A stretch of DNA of 64,000 nt from positions 86,713,337-86,777,336 of the forward strand of contig CATIUR010000004.1 in the NCBI GenBank assembly GCA_949592205.1. The letters are read 5' to 3'. Positions 31,798 to 41,392 of this stretch are shown piece by piece. The notes under the pieces were generated by a model that was not told the DNA's origin, ran no database searches, and saw only the letters and a list, made by a program, of their open reading frames with translations. The number at the start of each line of letters is the position of its first letter. Position 1 is the stretch's first letter. This DNA comes from Helichrysum umbraculigerum (Eukaryota > Streptophyta > Magnoliopsida > Asterales > Asteraceae). A program made the translations under genes and the position numbers.

Positions 31798-33269
31798 TCT
31801 ATCTCTAATCCTATGCTTCGTGTCCCTCGGATGTGTTTCAATCAAGGGAACAGCGACCATGTTGAGTTCATTGATCATCATACACAGAATAGTTGGCAAT
31901 CCTACTTCTAGCAATTGGCCAGGTTCTAGGGAGGAGGATACAAACCACAGCATAAGTTGGATAGATAAACAGGCAGAGGTTCAGCTTATAAGTTCGCAAA
32001 CAGTTTTAAACCTACACAGACAAGGTAACGGTATGTTTACAATTGGGAATCATTATTTCTACAACGGATTGTGCCCACGACTTTCATAGCTTCCACGTTC
32101 CGTACTACACACATTCGTGATGATTCCGGCGCTATACAAATGAAAGCCGTATAACGTTACCTCCGTTGTTTCATAATGGTGTCATCCCCAATTGTATATT
32201 ATATCATAACTATCCTAACATTGCATACATCACAACAAACATTGATTTGTCTAGCCTAGCATAATTCTAGCATTCATTCCTAAGCATGCATAATAAGAAA
32301 GCATAATTAAAAGAATAAATGTGAGAGATTGTATTAAACCTGATTAAGAGAGTAATACAGACAAATCTTCACAAATCTGAAGTCTCGGAGTAACTCCGTA
32401 CAAAAGCTACTGAGAGCTTCTACTCTAACCTACTAATTCTCCTCAAACTGCTAAGAGTAGTGCTAGAGAGAGAATGCTAACCTAATTCTAGAGAGAAGTT
32501 TTTGAGAGAGAAAGAAAATGAGAGAGAGGTGTGAGGTGTGGTGAAATGAATGAGGAGGCTTGGTATTTATAGGAGAAAGAGGTGAAGCTTGGTACAAGTC
32601 ACAAAGCATGAAGAACAAGCATCAAAGCGCATACGGGGGGTACTGGACCAAGGGGGGCAAACGGCACCTCACAAGCCAACCAACCCCGTATACGGCACCC
32701 TAAGGGCCGTATACGGCACCTAGGGTACCGTATACGGTACCTTGGTGGGCAGGGGGGGGTTGGTGCTTGGTTTGGCCTCCGCTTGTTTCTCGGTTGCTTG
32801 GTTTGTCCGTATCTTCTTCGTTTGGGCTCCGATTTGCTTGATTCTTGGGCCGTTGGTTTCGTTTTTCCGTTACGCTTCTAATGACACTAAGTTTGCCAAA
32901 TTTGGAAGTGTTTAACTTTTGCGTATTCCGGATGACGATCGGCAAGCTTCCAGACTGCAAATCTTCTCCGTCTTTCGTCCGTTTCTTCTGATTCTTTCAC
33001 CTCCGGCCTTGGATTTTCCTATGGAATCATAAAATATGTAATTAAGCTCTATTTCCATAAGAATATTAAGAACATAAAATTTAAGGTGATTGTTTTACCT
33101 CGGTTTGCGTGTTATTTGGACGTTTTAACCGATTTTTGCAGCAACGTCTATATTTAGACTATCTTGGTGATTTTTGGTAAATAATGATGTTTTGGAATGT
33201 TTTCACCAAAGAATAGTCCAAAAAGTGTGGAAATATGTCCTTAAAAACATGACTTTTTGGGTCACATCA
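31798..33269 (-). repeat. Element A 5' LTR, R/U3-side part
   Basis: Continues the LTR beyond C1. Matches the reverse complement of B's LTR: 31798-32010 against B about 53920-54090; 32350-32400 (AACTCCGTACAAAAGC) against B near 53643; and the terminal stretch up to 33269 against B's first ~130 bp. On the element strand it starts TGATGTGAC at 33269, has CCGTATACGG palindromes (32737-32686) and a TATAAATA box at 32571-32564. The plus-strand ORF 31727-32089 and minus-strand ORF 32960-32700 are chance ORFs in LTR DNA. Confidence 0.88.
32686..32737 (-). promoter_or_regulatory. Phased CCGTATACGG palindromes in element A U3
   Basis: Exact 10-bp palindromes CCGTATACGG at 32686-32695, 32707-32716 and 32728-32737, spaced exactly 21 bp (about two helical turns), and a degenerate copy near 32627. 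They lie about 115-165 bp upstream of the TATAAATA box. B has an equivalent array at 53300-53391. Confidence 0.7.
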
Positions 33270-35201
33270 GTATCGCAGCCGCTCGGTGTTTTTGATAGTT
33301 TGGTGATGAAGTCCATGGTTATGTTTTCCCATTTCCATTGAGGTATTTCGGGTTGTTGCAGCAACCCGGAGGGTTTTTGGTATTCGGCCATAACCTTGGA
33401 ACAGGTTAAACATTTGCTAACATAAGTGGCTATGTCAGCTTTCATGTTGGGCCACCAATACCGTTGTTTGATGTCGTGATACATCTTGTCGGAACCAGGA
33501 TGTATGGAGTATCGAGATTTGTGAGATTCATCCATCACCAAATCTCGTTGGTTTCCAAAGTTTGGTAACCAGATTCGGTTAGAGAAGTATCGGGTTCCAT
33601 CGGGTTTGATTTCGAACTGTTTTTCCATGCCTCGCAAGGCCTCGTTTTTGATGTTTTTCTCGTTGAATGCTTCGAGTTGAGTGGAATGAATTTGATAAAT
33701 AAGATCGTTGTGGATGGTTAAACTAAGGGCCTGAACTCGAAGGGGTTTCACTCGTTCTTTTCGGCTTAAGGCATCGGCAACAACGTTAGCCTTACCCGGG
33801 TGGTATTGGATTTCACAGTCGTAGTCACTAAGTAACTCGACCCAACGACGTTGTCTCATGTTTAGGTCCTTCTGATCAAAGATATGTTGAAGGCTTTTGT
33901 GGTCAGTGAAGATAGTACATTTTGTACCATACAGGTAGTGTCTCCAGATTTTGAGTGCAAAAACTACAGCTCCCAATTCGAGGTCATGGGTGGTGTAGTT
34001 CTTTTCGTGGATTTTCAGTTGTCGTGAGGCGTAGGCGATGACTTTTTCACGTTGCATTAACACACAACCTATTCCTTGGTGTGAGGCGTCGCAGTAAACT
34101 ACGAAATCATTGGTGCCTTCGGGTAATCTCATGCAACACTAATCCCACACCTTGAAATGTTTGACTAACACAAATAGATTTAGGATTGAACACTTACCAC
34201 GTTCAATTCGCCCAAACCTAGGACAGGATTGGTGCACTGCAGAGTTTCTGTTTCAGAAGTTGGAAGGCTGACTCTTGTTTATCGGTCCAATCGAATTTCT
34301 TATCTTTATGAGTCAGTGAGGTTAAAGGTAGGGCTATTTTGGAGAAGTTCTCAATGAATCGCCGGTAATACCCAGCAAGACCTAAGAATTGTCGTACCTT
34401 GGTTGGTGTGGTTGGTGCTTTCCAGCACTTGATGGCCTCAATTTTGTCTGGATCAACATGTATCCCTTGGCTGTCAACGACATGCCCTAGGAACTGTACT
34501 GTTCGCATCCAGAACTCACACTTGGAGAACTTAGCGTATAACTCCTCATGTTTGAGTAGTTCCAAGATAGTTTTCAGGTGTTGGCCATGTTCGGTTTCGT
34601 TGCGAGAGTAGATCAAGATGTCATCAATGAACACAATGACAAATTTATCTAGATATGGTTTGTACACCCGATTCATAAGGTCCATGAATACAGCCGGTGT
34701 GTTGGTTAAGCCAAAAGGCATCACTTGGAATTCGTAATGCCCATAGCGGGTTCGGAAGGCGGTTTTTGGGATATCAGCGTCTCGAACGCGGAGTTGATGA
34801 TAACCAGACCGAAGGTCGATCTTTGAGTAAAAGCTCGAACCTTGAAGTTGGTCAAATAGGTCATCGATTCTAGGAAGAGGGTATCGGTTCTTGATGGTAA
34901 GTTTGTTCAGTTCACGGTAATCGATGCACATTCTGAAGGATCCGTCCTTCTTTTTAACGAATTGGACCGGAGCTCCCCAAGGTGAAGTACTCGGTCGAAT
35001 GAATCCCTTGTCTAGGAGTTCCTGTAATTGGGTGGACAACTCCTGCAACTCTGATGGGGCTAATCTGTATGGGGCTCGTGCCACGGGTGCAGCACCGGGC
35101 ACAAGGTCGATTTGGAATTCGACTTGTCTAGGCGGGGGAAGGCCTGGCAAGTCTTCGGGAAAGACTTCTGGAAAGTCTTGGACGATAGGCACATCCTCAA
35201 G
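33270..35201 (-). pseudogene. pol: Element D pol: RT, RNase H, integrase (truncated)
   Basis: Follows gag-protease in the same frame after the TGA at 35202-35204. The RT begins PIVQDFPEVFPEDLPGLPPP and carries YRELNKLTIKNRYPLPRIDD, FRTRYGHYEFQVMPFGLTNT and catalytic FIDDILIYSR. The frame is broken by a 94-bp insertion (34127-34220) at the RT/RNase H boundary. RNase H has FVVYCDASHQGIG, THDLELGAVVFALKIWRHYL and FTDHKSLQHIF. The integrase zinc domain follows (HPGSDKMYHDIKQRYWWPNM, CLTCSKVMAEYQKP) with the first catalytic Asp in ITMDFITKLSKT. The coding sequence ends abruptly at 33270 where A's LTR starts. Residues after SGCDT in the open frame are read from A's LTR. Confidence 0.9.
34127..34220 (-). 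other. 94-bp insertion in element D pol
   Basis: Between the conserved LCSAPILS and LPEGTNDFVVY segments, which are normally contiguous, 94 bp of unrelated DNA shifts the frame. It contains an inverted repeat ATTGAAC-N9-GTTCAAT. I see no convincing target duplication, and splice-like borders do not restore the frame. Origin unknown. Confidence 0.6.
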
Positions 35202-36791
35202 TCACTTTTCAGCCGACTTCTTTTCGGTTACATGAGCAAGGATTGCCGGGTACCCTTTCCTTAAGTACTTCTGGGTTTTCATACAAGAGATGATGTTTAG
35301 GTTTCGCCTACCAGTCTCCCCCTGTATGATCAAGGTTCCACCGGTAGCGAGAGGTATACGCACAATCTTTTCAAAACAAACAATTTCAGCATGATGCTTG
35401 GACAACCAGTCCATGCCTACGATGACATCGAAGCTCCCAATTTCAACAGTGATGAGGTTTATGGGGAAAATTTCGTTCGCGAGGTTTAGAGTGCAATTAG
35501 GTATCACACTATCGGCCTCTATCAGTTTGCCATTTGCTAATTCTACGGTGAACTTAGCATCTAAGGCAGTGGGGGTGATGTTGAGTAACGGACAAAACTC
35601 ATCAGATATGAAACTTTTATCAGCACCAGTATCGAATAAAACTGAAACGGTTAGATCATTGAGGAGAAACATACCCGTAACAACATTGGGATCTTGACGG
35701 GCCTCTCCAGCATTGAGTACAAAAGCTCGACCGCGAGGGTTGTTGTTGTTATTGTTGTTCCTGTTGTTGTTGTTGTTTCGTTTCGGGAAATTATTCCTGA
35801 AATGGGCAGTGCTGCCACACTCGAAACAAGCCTTTGGTACATTGGGGTTGGTATTTGGGTTGGGGGTTCTGCAATGATTAGCTAGATGTCCCTGCCGTTT
35901 GCACTTGGTACAGGTACAGGGGCCTTCGTGGTGTAGAGTACACTTGGAACAGTAAGGTTTGTTCCCAACGTACCCTTTCTTGTCCCCTGACCCTGAACCG
36001 GAGGTGTAGGCCTTAACAGTCTCGGCCTTCTTGGTTTGCTGCTGCTGCTGATTGTTGTTATTCCCGGACCATTTCCGTTTGTTGTCCCCAGGGGATTTCA
36101 CTGTGGGTGTCCCACGGCGGACGATCTGAGCCATAAGCTCGTGTGCCATGCGGACGGCACTCTGGATGGTCCCGGGTTTGGAAGAGATGACATTGCCTTG
36201 GATGGAATCAGGTAGCCCCCAAATGTATCTTTTGACACGTTTGGATTCAGGGTCCACCATGGATGGACAAAGGAGAGCAAGCTGGTGAAATCTGGTTGTG
36301 TAGCTAGTAATGTCGTTTCCTTGAACTGTGAGGTTCCAGAATTCATGTTCGAGCTGTTGGAGTTGCTCGCACGGACAGTATTCTTCCCTCAGCAAGTTTT
36401 TGAGTTCATCCAAAGACATTTGATAGGCAGCATCAATACCATGGGTTTGGGCGTATGAGTTCCAGAAGGTGAGTGCACCCTCAGCTAGAGTGTAGGTAGA
36501 GAATTTAACTTTGTTCTCTTCTTGGTAATTACTTATGCGGAAGACGGACTCCATTTTCTCAATCCATCGCATGAGACCGACGGCTCCTTCGGTTCCTTCG
36601 AAATGGAGAGGTTTACAATTCATGAAATCTTTGTGGGTGCAGGGCTTTGGCACAGGTGGGTTGTTGGCTGCACCTCCTGGATTTCTTTGGTTTGGATCGG
36701 GGTTATTTCTGGCTGCTTCTAGGGCCGCTTGCACCCTTTGGTTGACGAGGCGTTCGATATCGGCGGAGCTCATTTGACGTTTCGGTGCCAT
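35202..36791 (-). pseudogene. gag: Element D gag-protease
   Basis: ATG at 36791 (MAPKRQMSSADIERLVNQRV). I chose this over the upstream in-frame extension because it begins the usual Tekay gag sequence. The capsid region has GTEGAVGLMRWIEKMESVFR, WNSYAQTHG and LREEYCPCEQLQQLEHEFWN. The zinc knuckle region shows CSKCTLHHEGPCTCTKCKRQGHLANHC-type spacing, but the last knuckle CFECGSTAHFRNNF has Phe for the final Cys. An Asn-rich stretch follows, then the retropepsin motif VLFDTGADKSFIS and GMDWLSKHHAEIVC. The frame ends at TGA 35202-35204, in the place where an Arg codon is usual, which would fit a CGA to TGA transition. Confidence 0.88.
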
Positions 36792-37086
36792 GATTCTAAA
36801 AGAAAGAAAATAAGAGGCACATAAGATTTCGTTGAGCAAGATCTAAAGTTATTGCAGATGCATAAAAGAGAGTATGATAAGTATCTACGACAAGTCGAGA
36901 CAATCAATAAAGCAAGGAAGCAATTTTTATAACCAAATTGAGGCGCAAGATAAACGATTACAGAGTTTGAAGTTTACAAAACATGTCGGGCATTGTTACA
37001 TCCGGACTTAATACGAGAGTTTATAAAAGCTAACTAGTTGAGCACATCCTGCCTCAATAGGTTACAAAATAGAGTATCGTACTAAT

Positions 37087-37755
37087 CTAATCATGACGTG
37101 GATTCGGTGGTGGATTTGATGGCGGGAGTAGTGTGATGACTCGTTCCATGTTTGCAGTAAGTCGGCCAATCATTCCGACAGCTTCTCCCAGTTGTCGCTC
37201 TAGCAAGCGCACATGATCCTCGATTTCTCGTAAGCGTGTCTCACTTTGTTGCAGCCTCTATTGTAGGATAACGATTTCATTTCGGTTACCGATCACTTGG
37301 TTTTGAACAGTTCCCATGGTTTCAGTGATGTCCTCCTGGTCTAAGTACATTTGTGCAACCCGGCCTTGAGCCAAGTACATCCAATTTTGGTAAGTTTCGT
37401 GCTACTCCGCTTCCACATCATCCAGTCGCCTTTCGTGACGATGGATTCGGGCAGCGAGCACGGGTATGGTATAGTGAGGAGGTTCATCGGTGTGTAAGGT
37501 GTGTTATGGGTCTAGATCCTGTGAGGGAATTGGTATGTCCTCATCGGATCTCCAGGCGCAGAGAGTATAAGGTAACCAGTTCCGTCGAGGGGTATCGGTC
37601 CGACGGCGGGCTTGGTTAGGTGTGGAAGTGGTTGTGTTACGAGGAGGGTAAGGGCTAGCTCGTGCTGGCCTAGTGGTTCCCCAGCCTAAGCGAGAGTTGC
37701 GTGATCCCGAACGAGAGAGGGAGGAAAGTGTAGTTGCGTTGGGATTTGTTGCCAT
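37087..37755 (-). pseudogene. Decayed ORF upstream of gag in element D (ORF0)
   Basis: One frame on the element strand from ATG 37755 (MATNPNATTLSSLSRSGSRN) to TAG 37087-37089, 222 codons, interrupted by only three stops: TAA 37506-37504, TAG 37404-37402 and TAG 37260-37258. Each would fit a C-to-T change of a Gln codon. The N-terminal part is Ser/Arg/Pro/Thr-rich and basic. The C-terminal half is heptad-rich (VQNQVIGNRNEIVILQ, REIEDHVRLLERQLGEAVGM) and probably a coiled coil. It lies between the PBS and gag on the same strand. The persistence of one frame over 669 bp suggests a once-coding accessory gene rather than chance. I do not recognise the family. Confidence 0.6.
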
Positions 37756-38055
37756 TTCTGTGGCAAGGAATTTAGTATACGTGAGGTTGTATATAGAAAT
37801 AAAGTAAACTAGCACATAAGCACGTATAAAGGTTGGTCCCGTTCTATCCTCGGTTTACGTTACTACCGTATTCTCATTCACTATAACTATTGCAGGTCTT
37901 GCATCGATTCTCCTTTAATTGTACATAGTTGATCAGGCTATGTTAAATTAAATTCAAATGATGCAGTTGCTGAACCAATCATACCAAAAGAGGAATACTA
38001 ACCTAATGGTCATAGTCTAGGTCACTAATGCAATCCTAGTTCGCTATAACCTTAG

Positions 38056-38068
38056 GCTCTGATACCAA
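38056..38068 (-). other. Element D primer-binding site (tRNA-iMet)
   Basis: GGCTCTGATACCA, i.e. TGGTATCAGAGCC on the element strand, 3 nt from the LTR end at 38072. The 300 bp between it and the upstream ORF (37756-38055) hold no other recognisable feature. Confidence 0.92.
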
Positions 38069-39260
38069 TCTGTCACACCCCTGAACACGTGGTAGCGGAA
38101 GTATGAGGTGTCACGGGGGCGCCGACCAAATCAAATATCACAACACAAAGATTAAAGCAAACGACCTCTATATGAGACGTTTGAAAATATTACATTACCA
38201 TAATTCAAATGTTTACAAAATATCTGGAGTTCGCATCAACCTTTAAGAGATTTCTAGTACATTACTGAATATACAAAATATAGCTAAATGCAATCTAATC
38301 TCTTGATGTTTGAAAACCATGCTACTCGAGCTAAGCTTTCCATAAGCTTCCTACTGCGGCGGGTTACCTGAGAAATACATACTAAAGGTCAACATAAAGT
38401 TGGTGAGTTCATAGGTTTGTAAACAATCGTTTAGTTATGATCCACAAGATTTCAAGTTGTATCATTCAAAAATGACAGTTAAAAGTATCGTTAGCCAACG
38501 ATAAGTAAAAGTATTGCATAAAGCAATATAAGTGTACCATTTGCAATGAGTCTCATAGTCGAGCTTAACGTTGTTTGCCTCCGGTAAGTGTACTAATCCG
38601 ATACACTTCTAAATCACAAATTATATTGCATCTGTGGGTTGACTAGCGCGACTAGTCCGGATGGGGATTGTCAATCCCCGATAGTACTATCCAATAATAT
38701 TCATGCACAAATTTTAACGACTATGATGGGTAGAGGACTTTAGTGGATTAATCAGGTCTCATGCAATCCGTATAAAAAGTTGTTACAGTACTTGTGATCA
38801 TAAAAGCAGTTGTATAAAACAGTTGTATGTATTCTCACCCCAGTTAGAAAATAGTAAAAAGGGGATATGAAACTCACCTCAGATTAGCAAGTAGCAAGCA
38901 AATATCAAATAAGCAAGCAAGCCGGTGTGCAACCTTCTAACGTCCTAGAAACGTATAAGGTTGGGTATAAGTAGATGTCTCAAAGACCATCTATAGCGAT
39001 TGTATAAGTGGGGGTCAATGTCCACTTAAGCCAATCGTGTAGGTGGAGGGTTAATGTCCACCTAAGGCTAGTTCATCAACTAGTATGTTCAAATAAGTTG
39101 TTCAAGTTCGTTTATTAAAAACATGTACGACCCGTTGGTGAAAGTTTGTAATAATAATCTTAAACCATTATTATTATGTGTTGTTTCATTGTATACTATC
39201 CAAGTATATGTTTCATGTGTTGCAAATAGATTATTTTAGTTTGTATAAGCCTTAAACCGT

Positions 39261-39378
39261 AGGTCAAAGTTGGTCAACTCGTTGGTCAAAGCTGGTCAAA
39301 CTAGTCAAACCTGGTCAAACTGGTCAAACCTGGTCAAACTGGTCAAACCTGGTCAAAGTTGGTCAAACTAGTCAAACT
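39261..39378 (-). repeat. GGTCAAA (W-box-like TTTGACC) array in element D LTR
   Basis: Twelve GTCAA units in 118 bp, mostly as GGTCAAACT/GGTCAAACC alternation every 10-12 bp. On the element strand these are TTTGACC, containing the W-box core TTGAC bound by WRKY factors. Confidence 0.7.
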
Positions 39379-39379
39379 T

Positions 39380-39561
39380 AGCATCACTAGCAAAATGTAG
39401 CAACACTAGTAATTGTGGCATCATTAGGTTAGTGTCTCTACTTGAGACTTAGGATGTTTTCAGAATTTGTAGCATCACTAGCAAAATGTAGCAACAGTAG
39501 TAATTGTGGCATCACTAGGTTAGTGTCTCTACTTGAGACTTAGGATATTTTCAGAAATTGT
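39380..39561 (-). repeat. 91-bp tandem duplication in element D LTR
   Basis: AGCATCACTAGCAAAATGTA starts one unit at 39380 and the next at 39471. The two units differ at a few positions (for example CAACACTAG against CAACAGTAG). Confidence 0.85.
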
Positions 39562-41392
39562 TCTAAGTGTCGGTTTCTAATTCGGGAAACTTTCTAAGTT
39601 TAGTTTTTGGTCCAAGTTACTAACTAAGTCACCCAAACCCATTTTTGTTACCACTTTCCAAAAATAGTAAGTTTTGTCGTTTTTAGAAACCGAGCCGTTT
39701 TTGTTGACTTGGTCAAACCGACTCGGTTTGACCCGAAACTTTTACCCAATCCATATATCAGTTTATAGAGTCCAAATAATTGGTCGGTTCGTGTCGGAGT
39801 TCACCCAAGGTGTCGGTTTTAACATGCAACTTAAGATTTTCAATATTTCACATTTTCGACTTTTGTCGGTTTGGTTCGCCATTTTATTTCTACCACTTAT
39901 GATCCAAACTAGGGTCTGAGATTTTTACCAACTGATCATGTATGTATCTAGTCTAACATATAATATTTACAGCAACCATAGTGTCCATTTACATATTTAA
40001 ACAAATTCGCGTATGAACCGTACTCAGTTTTCGAAAACTTCCAGACCAGACTAAAAGATCAGATTATTCACAAAAATACGTACAGATCTGGAAAAAGTGC
40101 AAAACATGAAAGTTGTAGCCCTTTTCAATACGCAACTTTTAAAAAAAAGTCGTTGTCTAATTCTTCGTAAATCTCCAGATATGGTCGTTTTCGTAAACTG
40201 TGTTTTTCTGGACAGATTACACATTCTTATACATGTTTGGTAAAAACGTTTTTTAACAAGGATTTTGGACATAACCAAGTTAGATGGAAATTATAACATG
40301 TAAATAAACGTATATGAGAGTAGGGAAGAGTCTCCTTACAAAGATTTTGAAGGAGATGAGATGAGATGATGATGCTTATGTTCTTGAGCTCCTTATTATT
40401 AAGAAAAGTTAAGTGTTTTGTTTAATCTTCAAGGTGGTGATGTGGTGGATTATGGTGGTTGTAGGTGGAGTTGGGTGGTGGTCTAATGACTGATTTTCAG
40501 TCCTTGAGAGAGAGTGAAGAGGAGTGTTTTAGCTTAGAGGGAATTATGATGAGTTTTGGAGTGTAAATGGGAAAAGTGATGGATGTGACATATATGCATG
40601 GTAGATTATTGGAGAAATAGGGAGGTTGCACATGGGATGTCATGGGGGAAGGGGGGGCCGGTTTCTAGGGTCCCACACAAGGGTATTTTAGTCATTTCCA
40701 ACTCCTATTTAATTAGTTACGTTTCCCGTTCGTTTACCCGACTGTTTAGTCGTTTATTTATACGTTAAACGTTTTATACGCGTTTTTAAGTGACGACTTA
40801 AATTTCGATATTTTTGATTGAGATATTCATCAAAATACTTAAAAACATTTATAAAAATGTTTCGTTAATTTATCGGCCTCGATTTGCGTGCACGTTTTAC
40901 GGAGGTTTAATCGCGTAGCGTTTTAAATAGATGTTTTTCATTGACGAACTATTATATGATGTTTTCAATAATAATTTCATACAAAATAATATATTTAAAT
41001 TATTAAAATATATTTTGGCTTTCATTCTATTGTCGAGCGCGTTCCGCGCGTTTCTGTTGCGTTTGAGACGTTTTAGCCCAAACGCCTTAGTTTTTCGTGA
41101 ATTATTTTAACAAAATAATAATATATGATAAATAACTTCTAAAAATATATTCAAGTTATTTATAGAAATGTTTTCACCAACGTTGTATAATTTGTCGGAC
41201 TCCGTCCGGTTGTTTCGTACAATTTCACCAAATTGCGTAAGCGTAATATAAATCAATTACGGGAGTGTATATTTACAAAAATATACAAATAGTTACAAGT
41301 AATTACAAGTATTTAGCCTAATACTAAACTAAACACACGTAATTAGGATTTCTAGCAGGTTAATCAGTAACCCTAAATCGTCGGGTGTCACA

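Larger units (their letters stand above)
1..33269 (-). mobile_element. Athila-like Ty3/gypsy element A (left end outside window, hosts C2 and C1)
   Basis: A minus-strand LTR retrotransposon read right to left: 5' LTR (33269-31798 plus 19023-17894), tRNA-Asp-type PBS (17870-17887), gag and protease start (17692-16014), rest of pol (6132-2248), a third ORF (1916-1257) and 3' noncoding DNA running off the left edge. The sequence closes up when C2 (6133-16008) and C1 (19024-31792) and one copy of each target duplication are removed. Lineage is judged from the tRNA-Asp PBS, the protease-region motif LGRPFLNTA, the RT motif FMDDFSVFG and the extra ORF after integrase. It lies in the integrase of element D. 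Gag has a frameshift and pol two stops, so the copy is defective. It is homologous to element B throughout. Confidence 0.9.
33270..41392 (-). mobile_element. Element D: Tekay-like chromovirus (Ty3/gypsy), left part lost beyond A
   Basis: Minus-strand element: 5' LTR (38072-41392), iMet PBS, an extra decayed ORF (37755-37087), gag-protease (36791-35202), RT, RNase H and the first part of integrase, which is cut at 33270 by the LTR of A. The remainder should lie left of A, outside the window. LTR ends are TGTGACACCC...GGGTGTGACA, as in Tekay/Del elements. Pol has a TGA stop, a 94-bp insertion and other decay. D itself interrupts the integrase of E at 41392/41393. Confidence 0.88.
38072..41392 (-). 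repeat. Element D 5' LTR (3,321 bp)
   Basis: Plus-strand left end TGTCACACCCCTGA and right end GGGTGTCACA form the inverted termini (TGTGACACC...GGTGTGACA). Length and ends suit Tekay. It contains a GGTCAAA array (39261-39378), a 91-bp tandem duplication (39380-39561) and long A/T-rich stretches. The other LTR is outside the window. Flanking GAATC at 41393-41397 is the probable target duplication, which cannot be checked here. Confidence 0.85.

Noticed and set aside
34127..34220. Intron in D pol
   Set aside because: GTAAGT is present, but no donor/acceptor pair removes the insert while keeping the conserved frame.
37353..37619. Plus-strand 88-codon ORF in D's leader
   Set aside because: Antisense to the upstream ORF described at 37087-37755, which has the better coding character.
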